Below are positions 28,795 through 38,567 of a stretch of DNA of 64,000 nucleotides, one piece after another. Position 1 is the first letter of the stretch. Each line of letters begins with the position of its first letter. A model generated the notes under the pieces. It was given only the letters and a program-made list of their open reading frames with translations, was not told the origin of the DNA and ran no database searches. The stretch comes from an uncultured Bacteroidales bacterium (GTDB lineage Bacteria; Bacteroidota; Bacteroidia; Bacteroidales; UBA932), in the NCBI GenBank assembly GCA_944323245.1, contig CALURT010000007.1, positions 1 to 64,000 of the forward strand, in the 5' to 3' direction. Both the position numbers and the translations under genes were made by a program.

Positions 28795-29010
28795 TTATTT
28801 TTTGTACTCTGACACTTTTTCCGACTCCCGGTACACCTGAAGGACTTCCTCGCCAGACAGCCCGGTTTCTGCAAAGATACAGGCATCCAATTCATCCGGC
28901 GACACACCAATCCGCCGGCAGACTTCAGCGAAAGTCAGGGCCGGCTCTTCAAAAATCCGTTCTTCCTCGAGCAGTTTTCCGAACCGCTCGTATCTTTCCT
29001 TCATATCCAT
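28795..29010 (-). CDS. Small helical protein, function unknown
   Basis: 71 aa, acidic, helical. A segment 'LTFAEVCRRIGVSPDELDACIF' looks like a helix-turn-helix, similar to the first helices of AraC-type or Xre-type DNA-binding units, but the protein is too short for a complete regulator. No signal peptide. Codon use resembles neighbouring genes. It may be a stand-alone small regulator; I cannot name a family. Confidence 0.6.
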   Translation of the reverse strand: MDMKERYERFGKLLEEERIFEEPALTFAEVCRRIGVSPDELDACIFAETGLSGEEVLQVYRESEKVSEYKK

Positions 29011-29130
29011 CTTTTTTTCACAAATCTGACAAAGCCTCCGGAAGAAAGCAAGTTTTTCTTGTCATTTTTCCTTTTTCAGGCCGAAATTTTTCCCTTTATG
29101 CATATTTTTTCTTTTTATTGACAATTTTTG

Positions 29131-29145
29131 CTTGCCTTTGGCAAG
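29131..29145. promoter_or_regulatory. Short palindrome upstream of the XRE regulator
   Basis: CTTGCC-TTT-GGCAAG is a perfect 6-bp-arm inverted repeat about 34 bases upstream of a TAATTTTG -7 box (29179-29186) that precedes the regulator at 29208. It is a plausible self-binding site, not more. Confidence 0.35.
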
Positions 29146-29207
29146 ATTATGTTGTCTGCCATATATTCCGATTCAATATAATTTTGTTCGGAAAAACCAG
29201 AACGGCG

Positions 29208-29660
29208 ATGGACAATTCTTCCGTCAAGGAAAACATAATCCGGCTGAGGAAAAGTTTGAACCTTTCCCAAACAGAAATGGCGGAAAGGATGGGGATTTCA
29301 CGCACTGCCTACAGAAACATCGAGAACGGCAGCACCAAGCTGCTCAGCGACAACCTCATGAAAATCGCCGAAATATGCAATACCAACGTCGAAAATGTCA
29401 TTTCAGACCGTTGCGGTGACGGGATTTCCGGGACCGGACTCCTTACCGACGACAGGGACGAGGTGTACAGCTCCGCAATCCGGAAAATGAAAGAATCATA
29501 CACCGGAGAAATCGACAGGCTGACGACGGAAATCAACCGTCTGAACGACGAAATCGTCTCTCTCAAAAACCATGTCCGCACGCAGGACGCCCTCATCGAA
29601 ACCAAGAACGAACTTATAGCAATGCTCAAAAAGGTTGGCTCGGAAGCGGGAAATGACTAA
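29208..29660 (+). CDS. XRE-family transcriptional regulator with C-terminal coiled coil
   Basis: 150 aa from the ATG at 29208 (an upstream frame to 29118 includes the promoter). Residues about 8-62 form an HTH_3 domain: 'IIRLRKSLNLSQTEMAERMG' then 'SRTAYRNIENG'. After a short linker, residues about 95-145 form a heptad-rich coiled coil ('EIDRLTTEINRLNDEIVSLKNHV'), probably for dimerisation. No sensor domain. Common solitary regulator type in Bacteroidota; targets unknown. rnhB follows 9 bases later, so the two may be co-transcribed. Confidence 0.88.
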   Translation: MDNSSVKENIIRLRKSLNLSQTEMAERMGISRTAYRNIENGSTKLLSDNLMKIAEICNTNVENVISDRCGDGISGTGLLTDDRDEVYSSAIRKMKESYTGEIDRLTTEINRLNDEIVSLKNHVRTQDALIETKNELIAMLKKVGSEAGND

Positions 29661-29669
29661 TTTCGCGGA

Positions 29670-30281
29670 ATGGAAAAAGAAATCAGACTTTTGCTGCATC
29701 TCAACGACGGACTGATCGAAGCCGGTTGCGACGAAGCCGGAAGAGGGCCTTTGGCCGGGCCCGTATATGCCGCAGCGGTGATCCTGCCGGACGACTTTCA
29801 TCATCCCCTGCTCAACGACTCGAAAAAGATGACGGAAAGGGCAAGGAACATTCTGAGGCCGATTATAGAAAAAGAGGCCGTAGCATACGCCGTAGAATCG
29901 CTTTCTGCCGAAGAAATAGACTCACTGAACATCCTCAACGCATCCATAGAAGGCATGCACCGGGCCGTCCGCAGGCTTTCGGCAAGACCGCAGTTCCTGC
30001 TCATAGACGGCAACCGGTTCAAGCCGTTGGACGGCATCCCATACAAATGTATCGTAAAGGGAGACGGCAAATACGCCCCGATTGCAGCCGCCTCTGTCCT
30101 TGCAAAGACATACAGGGACGAATTCATGAGGCAAATCGACAGGGAATACCCTCAGTACGGCTGGGCGAAAAACATGGGTTATCCCACGAAAGAACACATC
30201 GAAGCCATAAGAAAATACGGGTTTACGCCTTATCACAGGAAGAGCTTTCATCTGAAAGCCCTTGAACCGGTCCTGTTTTAG
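29670..30281 (+). CDS. rnhB: Ribonuclease HII
   Basis: Removes ribonucleotides from RNA-DNA hybrids and DNA. 203 aa. The N-terminal signature 'GCDEAGRGPLAGPVYAAAV' supplies the Asp-Glu pair; the next catalytic Asp is in 'LIDGNRF' and the fourth in 'YRDEFM', with 'ASVLAKTYRD' between. The C-terminal 'KNMGYPTKEHIEAI...YGFTPYHRKSF' is typical. Normal length. Confidence 0.96.
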   Translation: MEKEIRLLLHLNDGLIEAGCDEAGRGPLAGPVYAAAVILPDDFHHPLLNDSKKMTERARNILRPIIEKEAVAYAVESLSAEEIDSLNILNASIEGMHRAVRRLSARPQFLLIDGNRFKPLDGIPYKCIVKGDGKYAPIAAASVLAKTYRDEFMRQIDREYPQYGWAKNMGYPTKEHIEAIRKYGFTPYHRKSFHLKALEPVLF

Positions 30282-30325
30282 CGGAAGGCACAAGCCGCCG
30301 GGCTCCACCATTATAAATTATTCAT

Positions 30326-30333
30326 TATCTTTG
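30326..30333 (+). promoter_or_regulatory. Predicted -7 box of the S46 peptidase gene
   Basis: TATCTTTG matches TAnnTTTG, 48 bases before the ATG at 30382 and after the rnhB stop. Confidence 0.5.
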
Positions 30334-30381
30334 TGCCCTTGCACGGATTCGTGCAGGAAAATTCAAGCTAATCCAAATAAA

Positions 30382-32547
30382 ATGAAAAAGATTGAATATT
30401 TGATTCTCGCAGTTGCCATGACTGCGGCAATGCCAGCCAAAGCGGACGAAGGAATGTGGCTGCTTCCCCTCATCGACAGGATGAATATCGAAACAATGGG
30501 AGAGGCCGGATGCCGCCTTTCGGCAAAACAGATTTACGATGTCAACCATTCTTCCATCAAGGATGCGATAGTGCAGTTCGGAGGAGGCTGTACCGGGGAA
30601 ATCGTCTCCGACGAAGGCCTGCTGCTGACAAACCACCACTGCGGCTACGCAAGTATCCAGAAACTGAGTTCTGTCGAGCATGACTATCTTCAGGACGGAT
30701 ACTGGGCAATGAACCGCGGAGAAGAGCTTCCGGTGGAAGGCCTGACGGTAACATTTCTCGAAAGCATGGAAGATGTGACCGACGAACTGCTCAAGGCCGA
30801 AAAGAAGGCAAGAGAGACATACAAGGATTCGGACGGTAACATGGACCTCATCGTACATAACGCACTTCAGAAGAAAAAAAGGGAGCTGCGCAAGCAGGCA
30901 GAAAAGAAAAACCCGCATTGCAAAGCATACGTAATACCTTTCTACAATGAAAACGTATGGTATCTTGTCCTTTACAAGACATTCGAGGATATCCGTTTCG
31001 TCGGAGCACCGCCTTCGTCGATAGGCAAGTTCGGAGCTGACACGGACAACTGGATGTGGCCGCGCCACACGGGAGATTTCTCGGTATTCAGGGTCTATGC
31101 TGACAAGGACAACAATCCGGCGCCTTATTCCGCCGACAACGTCCCTTATTCCCCTAAGCAGCATCTGAAAATCTCATTGAAAGGATATGAGGAAGGGGAT
31201 TATACGATGATTATGGGCTATCCCGGAGCGACGACGAGATTCCAGACTTCTCCTGAACTCGAATTCCAGCTTGCAAGGAATGACGTCAGAATCGCCGCAA
31301 GGACAATCCGTCAGGAAATCATGATGGAAGACATGCTCTCCGACCCGGAAATCCGCATCCAGTACTCGAACAAATACGCAGGTTCGTCAAACGGCTGGAA
31401 AAAGTGGATAGGGATGAAGCAGGCCTTTGCCAAATTGGACATTATCGAAAGGGCCGGGCAGGAGGAAAAGGCCTTCGGCGAATGGATTGCTTCCGACAAG
31501 GCGAGGGCGGAAAAGTACGGCGAAGTCATGAACGAGATAAAGGCGGGGATAGAAACGGGAGAAAAGGCTTCGCTCCTGAACACCGTCACCACGGAATCCG
31601 TAAACAGAATAGAAATAGCCGGCTTCGCCAAAATCATGAAAAACGCGTTCGATAAGGAACTCGGGAACGGGGCGGACACATTGGGGGCACTGAAAAAAGC
31701 GTATGAGAAGATATTGCCTCTGTACAAGGATTATTCCCTTTCCACCGACAGGAAAATCAGCGCTGCGATGCTGCAGTTCTACAGGGACAATGCCGGTGAA
31801 GGCAATGCTCTCCGCCTTCAGGGCGTATCTTCCGACAGCATGGACATAGACTCGTACGTCAGCACTCTGTTTGCGGAAAGCGCATTCGGCTCACCTGAAA
31901 CGCTTGAAAAGGCCATTGACGAAAAGGGTGCAGACCTGTTGGAGAACGATCCTGCCGTCATTCTGTCCGATGCCGTATCCGACGTCATCGAAAAGACGGT
32001 TTCCGACATGAAAAAGAGCTCGGACATGCTCAAAAAAGCCCGTAAACTCTATATGGCAGGCATCCTCGAATGGAAAGACGGAGAACCTTCCTACCCTGAC
32101 GCCAACTTCACAATGCGTCTCACCTACGGTTCGGTAAAAGGATATTCGCCGAAAGATGCCGTCATTTACAGGTATTATACGACATTGGACGGAGTCATGG
32201 AAAAGGAAGACCCGGACAATTGGGAGTTTGTGGTACCGGAAAAACTCAAGGCTCTGTATGCCGCCGGTGATTTCGGCCAATATGCACTCCCTGACGGGAA
32301 AATGCCTGTGGCCTTCCTTTCCAACAACGACATAACGGGCGGAAATTCCGGCAGCCCTGTACTCAATGCCGACGGAGAACTCTTGGGACTGGCATTCGAC
32401 GGAAACTGGGAATCCATGAGCAGCGACGTGATGTTCGAGCCTGACCTCCAGAGATGTATCAATGTAGACATACGCTATGTCCTCTTCATCATCGACAAAT
32501 TCGGCGGCGCCGGCTGGCTCATTGATGAAATGGATATAGTCAGATAG
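30382..32547 (+). CDS. S46 family dipeptidyl-peptidase, DPP7-like
   Basis: 721 aa; signal peptide begins at the ATG 30382 (MKKIEYLILAVAMTAAMPAKA). Serine exopeptidase of the periplasm that removes dipeptides from oligopeptide N-termini. Catalytic triad motifs: His in T-N-H-H-C-G-Y (83-89), Asp in P-R-H-T-G-D-F, Ser in G-G-N-S-G-S-P near the C-terminus. After the Ser motif comes A-F-D-G-N-W; from memory DPP7 enzymes (hydrophobic P1) have Gly at this place, DPP11 enzymes (Asp/Glu P1) Arg. Hence DPP7-like specificity is inferred. Own promoter; Mrp gene 52 bases downstream. Confidence 0.93.
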   Translation: MKKIEYLILAVAMTAAMPAKADEGMWLLPLIDRMNIETMGEAGCRLSAKQIYDVNHSSIKDAIVQFGGGCTGEIVSDEGLLLTNHHCGYASIQKLSSVEHDYLQDGYWAMNRGEELPVEGLTVTFLESMEDVTDELLKAEKKARETYKDSDGNMDLIVHNALQKKKRELRKQAEKKNPHCKAYVIPFYNENVWYLVLYKTFEDIRFVGAPPSSIGKFGADTDNWMWPRHTGDFSVFRVYADKDNNPAPYSADNVPYSPKQHLKISLKGYEEGDYTMIMGYPGATTRFQTSPELEFQLARNDVRIAARTIRQEIMMEDMLSDPEIRIQYSNKYAGSSNGWKKWIGMKQAFAKLDIIERAGQEEKAFGEWIASDKARAEKYGEVMNEIKAGIETGEKASLLNTVTTESVNRIEIAGFAKIMKNAFDKELGNGADTLGALKKAYEKILPLYKDYSLSTDRKISAAMLQFYRDNAGEGNALRLQGVSSDSMDIDSYVSTLFAESAFGSPETLEKAIDEKGADLLENDPAVILSDAVSDVIEKTVSDMKKSSDMLKKARKLYMAGILEWKDGEPSYPDANFTMRLTYGSVKGYSPKDAVIYRYYTTLDGVMEKEDPDNWEFVVPEKLKALYAAGDFGQYALPDGKMPVAFLSNNDITGGNSGSPVLNADGELLGLAFDGNWESMSSDVMFEPDLQRCINVDIRYVLFIIDKFGGAGWLIDEMDIVR

Positions 32548-32599
32548 TTCCTTTCATCAATACGGACATTGTGAATACGGATATACGAAAATAACGGAA

Positions 32600-33664
32600 A
32601 TGAAACAGAATGAAATAATGAAATATCTCTACGATGTGCAGCACCCTGCGAAGGGAGACAGGAACATCGTGGAGCTCGGGATGGTGGACAAGGTCGAAAT
32701 CGACGGCAACAGGGTGACCGTGACACTTGCATTCCCGAAACACCGGGACCCGCTTGCCGAATACCTGACAGGCAGTGCAAAAGCCGCCCTCATCAGGCAT
32801 ATTCCGGGAGTGGAAGCCGAAATAAAGACTGTTGTCAAGGAAGACAACTCTCCGAAACAGACAGGTCTGAATCTCGGTACAGAGGAACTCGAAAATGTCA
32901 GATATATAGTAGGCATAGCGTCCGGCAAAGGCGGAGTGGGCAAATCCACCGTCGCTGTCAATCTTGCCGTGGCACTCGCACGCCTCGGATACAAGGTCGG
33001 GCTCGCCGACGCAGACGTCTACGGACCTTCCGTACCGAAAATGACCGGGACAGAAGACGCCATACCGGAAGCGTACAGGGACGGCGACAAGGAAGTGATA
33101 ATGCCTTTTGAAAAATACGGGGTGAAATGGATGTCAATCGGATATTTCGCCAAACCGGAACAGGCTCTGATATGGCGCGGCCCGATGGCCTGCAATGCCC
33201 TGAAGCAAATGATCCTGCAGGTACGCTGGGGAGAACTCGACTTCCTCCTTATCGACATGCCTCCGGGAACAGGAGACATCCATCTCAGTCTCGTACACGA
33301 CATCCCGATGAGCGGAGCCGTAATTGTAAGCACGCCTCAGGCCGTAGCCTTGGCCGACGTGGAAAAGGGTGTCAGCATGTTCCGCAATGAAAAGATAAAC
33401 AAACCCATCGTCGGTCTTGTAGAAAACATGGCATGGTTCACACCGGCCGAACTTCCGGACCACAGATACTACATCTTCGGAAAGGACGGCGGTGTGAAAA
33501 TGGCCGAAAAATACGGTATCTCGTTGCTCGGGCAGATTCCGATAGTGCAGAGCATCCGGGAATCGGGTGACGACGGTGAGCCGGCAGCCCTTTCTTCACG
33601 GCCTGACGGTGTCGCATTCATAGAATTGGCAGAAAATTTCATATCCCGCATGCAAGATTTGTAA
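32600..33664 (+). CDS. Mrp/ApbC/NBP35 family iron-sulfur cluster carrier ATPase
   Basis: 354 aa. N-terminal MIP18/DUF59 domain (about 1-85, 'GMVDKVEIDGNRVTVTLAF') then a deviant Walker A S-G-K-G-G-V-G-K-S at 108-116, 'DMPPGTGD' switch and 'VSTPQAVALADVEKG'. Family members carry Fe-S clusters to apo-proteins in the cytoplasm. The usual C-x-x-C of the cluster site seen in many Mrp proteins appears absent: the segment after 'GLVENMAWF' reads T-P-A-E-L-P-D-H-R-Y. That could indicate altered cluster binding. Confidence 0.92.
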   Translation: MKQNEIMKYLYDVQHPAKGDRNIVELGMVDKVEIDGNRVTVTLAFPKHRDPLAEYLTGSAKAALIRHIPGVEAEIKTVVKEDNSPKQTGLNLGTEELENVRYIVGIASGKGGVGKSTVAVNLAVALARLGYKVGLADADVYGPSVPKMTGTEDAIPEAYRDGDKEVIMPFEKYGVKWMSIGYFAKPEQALIWRGPMACNALKQMILQVRWGELDFLLIDMPPGTGDIHLSLVHDIPMSGAVIVSTPQAVALADVEKGVSMFRNEKINKPIVGLVENMAWFTPAELPDHRYYIFGKDGGVKMAEKYGISLLGQIPIVQSIRESGDDGEPAALSSRPDGVAFIELAENFISRMQDL

Positions 33665-33710
33665 AAATTCGGATTTATTTATTCGGAACAAGATAAATTC
33701 GAATATTGTT

Positions 33711-34451
33711 ATGAAACTTTCTGATCACTTGAAAAAAGCTCAATCATTCATTGTGGCAATGGGGGCATTGCTCTCATTGCCGCTTTTCCAGTCATGCTTA
33801 GATGACAAGAATACCTACGACCCGTCGTTTTTCCATCCTGATGCGATAGTAACGGTGAAACCGGTCACGGACGACGGTGACGAGTATTTCTATTTCCAGT
33901 TGGATGACAACACAAAGCTTTGGCCGATAGACAATTCATCCCTGCCATACGATGAAAAGGAAGTCCGCGCCTTCGTAAAATACAACAAGGTGGAAATGCC
34001 TGCGGACGTGGACAAGGAAATCTATGCAGAGGCCGTGGAGGTAATGTGGATGGACAGCATCCTGACCAAAAAACCGGTAGTCCTGCAATCCGGTGACGAA
34101 ACATTGGACATTGCGGAGACCTACGGCGACGATCCGGTGGAACTTCTGAAACCGTGGACCGTGGTCGAAGACGGCTACATTACCCTTCATTTCCTTGCCG
34201 ACTGGAGCAATTCCGGCATAAAGCACGAAGTAAACCTGCTTCTCGGGCTGAATCCTGATGACCCTTACGAAGTCCGGTTCACACACAATGCACATGGGGA
34301 CTTCAGATATGTCCAAAGCGACAGCTGTGTGGCTTTCAGACTGTCAGACCTGCCGGATACCAATGGCGAAACCGTCAAACTTACGGTAAAATACACTTCC
34401 TATTCAGGGGAAAAATCGGTACAGTTCGATTACCGCACCCGGGAAGAGTAG
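33711..34451 (+). CDS. NigD-like lipoprotein
   Basis: 246 aa lipoprotein: lipobox L-F-Q-S-C puts the lipidated Cys at 29. The mature protein shows the two-part NigD pattern, an N-terminal OB-like beta barrel ('FYFQLDDNTKLWPID', 'VRAFVKYNKVE') and a C-terminal beta domain ('YITLHFLADWSNSGIKHEVNLLLG', 'FRLSDLP'). NigD was named from a bacteriocin-associated locus in Prevotella; the family is widespread in Bacteroidales and its function is not settled. It precedes the ECF sigma gene by 18 bases, so they may share a transcript. Confidence 0.87.
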   Translation: MKLSDHLKKAQSFIVAMGALLSLPLFQSCLDDKNTYDPSFFHPDAIVTVKPVTDDGDEYFYFQLDDNTKLWPIDNSSLPYDEKEVRAFVKYNKVEMPADVDKEIYAEAVEVMWMDSILTKKPVVLQSGDETLDIAETYGDDPVELLKPWTVVEDGYITLHFLADWSNSGIKHEVNLLLGLNPDDPYEVRFTHNAHGDFRYVQSDSCVAFRLSDLPDTNGETVKLTVKYTSYSGEKSVQFDYRTREE

Positions 34452-34469
34452 TATGCCGGACCGGTACAG

Positions 34470-35033
34470 ATGCAGCAGAATCCAGAACAGATTTTAATCT
34501 CAGGACTGAAACACAGAGACCGTGGAGCCATGAAAGAGCTGTACGGTCTCTATTCCGGTTATCTGACTGCCGTCTGTTCCCGATATATTGCCGATGCCGA
34601 TGCGGTCAGGGATGTCCTTCACGACAGTTTCATAAAGATTTTTTCTTCCGTTGGCGGATTTGAATACAGAGGACCGGGGTCACTCAAGGCATGGCTGACG
34701 CGGATCACTGTCAATGAAGCCCTGAAATATCTGAAAAAATCGGCAAAGGAAGGCAAAATCCTGACATATTCCGACGATGAAGCCGCCGGAATTCCGGATG
34801 ATTCCGACGACGAAATCAATATCGACGACATTCCCCCTTCCGAAATACAGAAAATGATCCGACGGCTTCCGGAAGGATACCGCACCATTTTCAACCTTTT
34901 CGTTTTCGAAGACAAGAGTCACAAGGAAATCGCCGAAATGCTCGGGATAAAGGAAAATTCCTCAGCCTCACAGCTGCACAGGGCCAAGGCCCTCCTTTCA
35001 AAATGGATAAATGAATATCGAAATTCAAACTGA
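34470..35033 (+). CDS. ECF-type RNA polymerase sigma factor
   Basis: 187 aa. Sigma region 2 (about 22-90: 'AVRDVLHDSFIKIFSSVGGF', 'LKAWLTRITVNEALKYLKK') and region 4 (about 130-183: 'LPEGYRTIFNLFVFEDKSHKEIAEMLGI', 'SQLHRAKALLSKWI') with an acidic linker. Standard length for the Bacteroidota ECF group. The next gene begins 8 bases downstream with a cytoplasmic anti-sigma-like segment, which is presumably its regulator. Confidence 0.93.
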   Translation: MQQNPEQILISGLKHRDRGAMKELYGLYSGYLTAVCSRYIADADAVRDVLHDSFIKIFSSVGGFEYRGPGSLKAWLTRITVNEALKYLKKSAKEGKILTYSDDEAAGIPDDSDDEINIDDIPPSEIQKMIRRLPEGYRTIFNLFVFEDKSHKEIAEMLGIKENSSASQLHRAKALLSKWINEYRNSN

Positions 35034-35041
35034 CGAGCCGT

Positions 35042-36304
35042 ATGAATGCCGACTGGAAACATCAATTCAGAAATAGGATGGAGCAGTATTCCGAACCTGC
35101 CCCCGAGGGATTATGGGACGAAATAATGACTTCCGTCGAGTCAGAGCAAAAGAAATCCGGAACAAGGTTCCTGTACATCCTGTCGGGAATCGCTGCGGCG
35201 GCAGTCCTTGTCCTTGCGGTAATCCTTCCGTCCGACAAGGCAACTGATACTGGGACCCGTCAGATCGCCGGATTGCAGGCTTCCGGAGACAATGACATGG
35301 GCAGGATAGTGGAAACCGTTTTGCCGCCGAAGCCTATAAACTCCTTCCAGGAAAGAGTCCGGACCGGCATATTCACAGACACCTCGAAGCAGTCGGAATC
35401 TGAAACCATGATAAGCCCTACAACCCCGGACGCTGACAGACCGGGCCCTGCAGAACCGACCGCCGAAAGACCGGGTCATGAGTCCTCTACGGAAGAGACC
35501 TCTGCGGAACAGGCGGATGGCGCTTCAGACGGCTACAACTTCACAAAAGACCGCCCGGCCGAAAGGCATGGCGACTGGCAGGATTTCGTATTGGCAGAGG
35601 CTTCCGAAAAGGCAGGGAAAAGCCGTAAAATGTCTGTCAACGTCTTCGCTTCAGGTTTCCCGGGCGGCTCGGAAAACCATACAGGCTACAGCGACATGGT
35701 GATGACCGCAGCGGCTGCGGCCCCGATGAGATACGGAGCAAGTCCTCTTGCTGACATCGTGTTTTTCAACAGCACACAGACGGTGGAGACCGAGACGCAG
35801 CATTACCTCCCGATCAGGGCCGGAATACGGTTTTCATGGTACTTTACACCTCGGTGGAGCATTGAAAGCGGATTGGCATATTCATGGCTTCTATCAAAAT
35901 CGAGAAGCGGAAGCGATGCATATTTCATCGACAGCAGACAGTCCCTCCACTATATCGGAATCCCTCTCAACATAGGCTATGACTTCTGGAGAAACGACAG
36001 GTTTTCCGTCTATGCCTCCATCGGAGGAATGCTTGAAAAATGCGTAGGCGGCAGTGTCCGCCAGAGCTACATCTACGGCAACGACCCGCGCAACGACAGG
36101 ACGGACAGGCTCACGGTCAAACCTCTGCAATGGTCCGTGTCGGCTACCGCAGGAGCACAGATCAGGATTACCGATGACATCGGATTCTTCATCGAACCGG
36201 GAGCGATATACCACTTCCATAACGGTTCGGAAATCGAATCGTCCTACACGGCCCATCCGTTCAATTTCAATCTGAATCTCGGATTAAGATTTTCGTTCAA
36301 CTAA
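35042..36304 (+). CDS. Membrane protein: anti-sigma-like N-terminus joined to a barrel-like C-terminus
   Basis: 420 aa. Residues 1-40 resemble the short cytoplasmic segment of ECF anti-sigma factors ('RMEQYSEPAPEGLWDEI'). A single membrane span lies at about 43-62. Residues 63-240 are low-complexity and acidic. Residues about 255-420 alternate like an outer-membrane 8-strand barrel ('IRAGIRFSWYFTPRWSIESGLAYSWLL', 'LNIGYDFWRNDRFSVYASIGG', final 'FNLNLGLRFSFN'). An inner-membrane span plus an outer-membrane-type barrel in one chain is topologically unusual. Position after the sigma gene supports an anti-sigma role. Its stop overlaps the GH3 stop by 3 bases. Confidence 0.8.
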   Translation: MNADWKHQFRNRMEQYSEPAPEGLWDEIMTSVESEQKKSGTRFLYILSGIAAAAVLVLAVILPSDKATDTGTRQIAGLQASGDNDMGRIVETVLPPKPINSFQERVRTGIFTDTSKQSESETMISPTTPDADRPGPAEPTAERPGHESSTEETSAEQADGASDGYNFTKDRPAERHGDWQDFVLAEASEKAGKSRKMSVNVFASGFPGGSENHTGYSDMVMTAAAAAPMRYGASPLADIVFFNSTQTVETETQHYLPIRAGIRFSWYFTPRWSIESGLAYSWLLSKSRSGSDAYFIDSRQSLHYIGIPLNIGYDFWRNDRFSVYASIGGMLEKCVGGSVRQSYIYGNDPRNDRTDRLTVKPLQWSVSATAGAQIRITDDIGFFIEPGAIYHFHNGSEIESSYTAHPFNFNLNLGLRFSFN

Positions 36305-38511
36305 AAGAGGTTAAATTCGATTTCCGTTTTCAAAGACAGGTCGGCCGATGACGGGCCGACGAGAATTTCGAACCTGCCTGGTTCCAGTACCCATTTCCCT
36401 TCCTTTTCCGAGAAATAGCTGAAAGCCCTTTCATCAAGGGTGAAAGAAACCTTTTCCGTTTTTCCCGGTTCAATCCAAACCTTGTCGAAGCCTTTCAGTT
36501 CCTTTTCCGGCCTTTCCTCCGACGAGACCTCGTCCTTTACATAAAGCTGCGCTATTTCATATCCGCCAACGTTTCCGGCGTTCCTTATGCTGCACTCCAC
36601 TTCCACAATATGGTTCTTTGTGTCCTTTTTCACCACTTTCAGGTCCGAATAGACGAAATCCGTATATGACAGACCGAATCCGAACGGGAAAAGAGGTTCG
36701 ATGCCTGACTTGTCATATCCTCTGTAGCCCATGAAAATTCCTTCCGTATAATGGACTTTACGGGATTCCCTGTCCTGATCATAATACGGAGCGGCCGGGG
36801 AATCTTCCCATTCCCGCTCTATGGAAAACGGCAACTTGGCCGAAGGGTTGACTTTCCCGGAAAGGATTGACGCTATTGCCCGTCCTCCTTCCTGTCCGGG
36901 ATAGAACGCATGTAGAATGGCCGGGACCTTGTCCACCCAGGCCGACATCCTGACTCCGCCTCCGGCATTCAATACCACTACAAGGGCATCCGTCACCGAC
37001 GAAAGTTGTCCGATAAGTTCGTCCTGACCGTATCCCAATTCGAAAGGCCTGTCCCGGCCTTCCTTTTCCACGTAGCCGTTGAGCCCGCCGCAGAATATCG
37101 TCACGTCCGCTTCTTCCGCCGCTTTCAGGGCCTCTGAAAAATCCACTTCGGATTCATGGATATACCCCAAACGGACTTCGGAGGCAAGGCATCTGTTGTT
37201 GAAATATTCCAATTTCACAGGAATCTTTTCACCCTCTTTCGCTTCCACCGTAATGATTTCCGAAAGATATGAAGGGTTCTGCACCATGTCCACCACGGTT
37301 TCCCCGTCCAATTCCAAGCGGCAGCCTCCCTGCGCATCAAGGAAAAATATGATTTTCCCGTCCTTGTCCGGAATCAGATAGCCGGTCCACTCAGCCTTGA
37401 AATATTCTCCGAAACCCCATGCCGGAGGAAGGGCCGCCCACTCGAAATCGACGGTATAATCCGTTTGTACGAAAGATTTTCCTTCGCCTGTCCTGCCGTC
37501 GGCATATTTCCCTTTCAAACCGTACTGTCCGTCATCATGGAAAAAATTGCCTTTTTTGAAACTTTTCTGCTTGACAGCCGGAGATATTCCTTCATCGAAC
37601 AGGATTTCCGCATCCGGAAATTCCCTCATTATGCCTTCAAGGGGCGAAACGACATACCACGGATGCACCCGGGAACTCCCGCCACCGCCGTATGTGATGA
37701 ATTCCGTATCGTGCATGGAATCGCTGATTATCGCAGACGCGGCATTCGGCCCGATAACGGCTATTTTCTTCACTTTTTCCTTGGCCAAAGGCAGAATCCC
37801 GTCATTTTTCAGCATGACCACGCCTTCTGTTGCGGCCTTGTAAGCCAGAGCATTCGCTTCTGCATTGAACAGAGGTATCGAATCCACTTTCTGCGGTCTG
37901 TCGAAAAAGCCGGTTCTCATACATGCAGTATAGATGCGTCTTGCCTTGTCGTCTATGGCTGCCGTATCTATCTTTCCCGACTCGAGAAGCGGGATGATTT
38001 TCTCTCTTATGAGCCAGCTGTTGCTTCCCATCTCCATGTCGAGACCGTTGATCGCCGCATTGTCTGAAAAGACGCAGCCCCAGTCGGACATCAGGATGCC
38101 GTCGAAGCCCCATTCGTCTTTAAGAATGTCTATAAGATGCTCGTTTTCGGTGCAATAAGTTCCGTTGACAAGGTTATAGCCCGTCATCACGGCCCTTACT
38201 CCGGCTTTCTTGACGGCTGCCTCGAACGGAGGAAGATATATTTCCCTTAATGTCCTTTCGGAAACTTCCGTACTGACCCTGTACCGGTCGAATTCCTGAT
38301 CGTTGGCGGCATAATGCTTCACGGTCGCTATCACTCCGCCGTCCTGCACGCCTTGTATGAACGGGACTATCATTTCCGATGTCAGGTACGGGTCTTCTCC
38401 GAAATATTCGAAATTCCTTGCCGCCTTGGACGCCCTGTAGATATTGGCTCCCGGAGCCAGCAGGAAATGGAATCCTCTCGCCCGCCATTCTTCGGCATAC
38501 ATGGCTCCCAA
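36301..38511 (-). pseudogene. GH3 family beta-glucosidase, 5'-truncated, probable pseudogene
   Basis: About 736 codons open, but similarity to GH3 enzymes begins abruptly at A-A-S-W-N-R-E-L-A (about 38556), 11 bases beyond the mutS stop, with no ATG, GTG or TTG before an internal TTG at 38511. Roughly the first 80-110 residues expected (signal peptide and first barrel strands with the D-G-P-x-G-x-R sugar-binding loop) are missing. The rest is intact: nucleophile Asp in 'GILMSDWGCVFSD', a PA14 insert (about residues 315-400), 'KHYAANDQEFDRY', the C-terminal GH3 domain and a fibronectin-III-like end. Without the lost part catalysis is unlikely. It runs in the same direction as mutS. Confidence 0.75.
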
Positions 38512-38567
38512 CTCCCCGGCAAGTTCCCTGTTCCATGAAGCGGCGACCGCAATATTTCCTTGAATAT

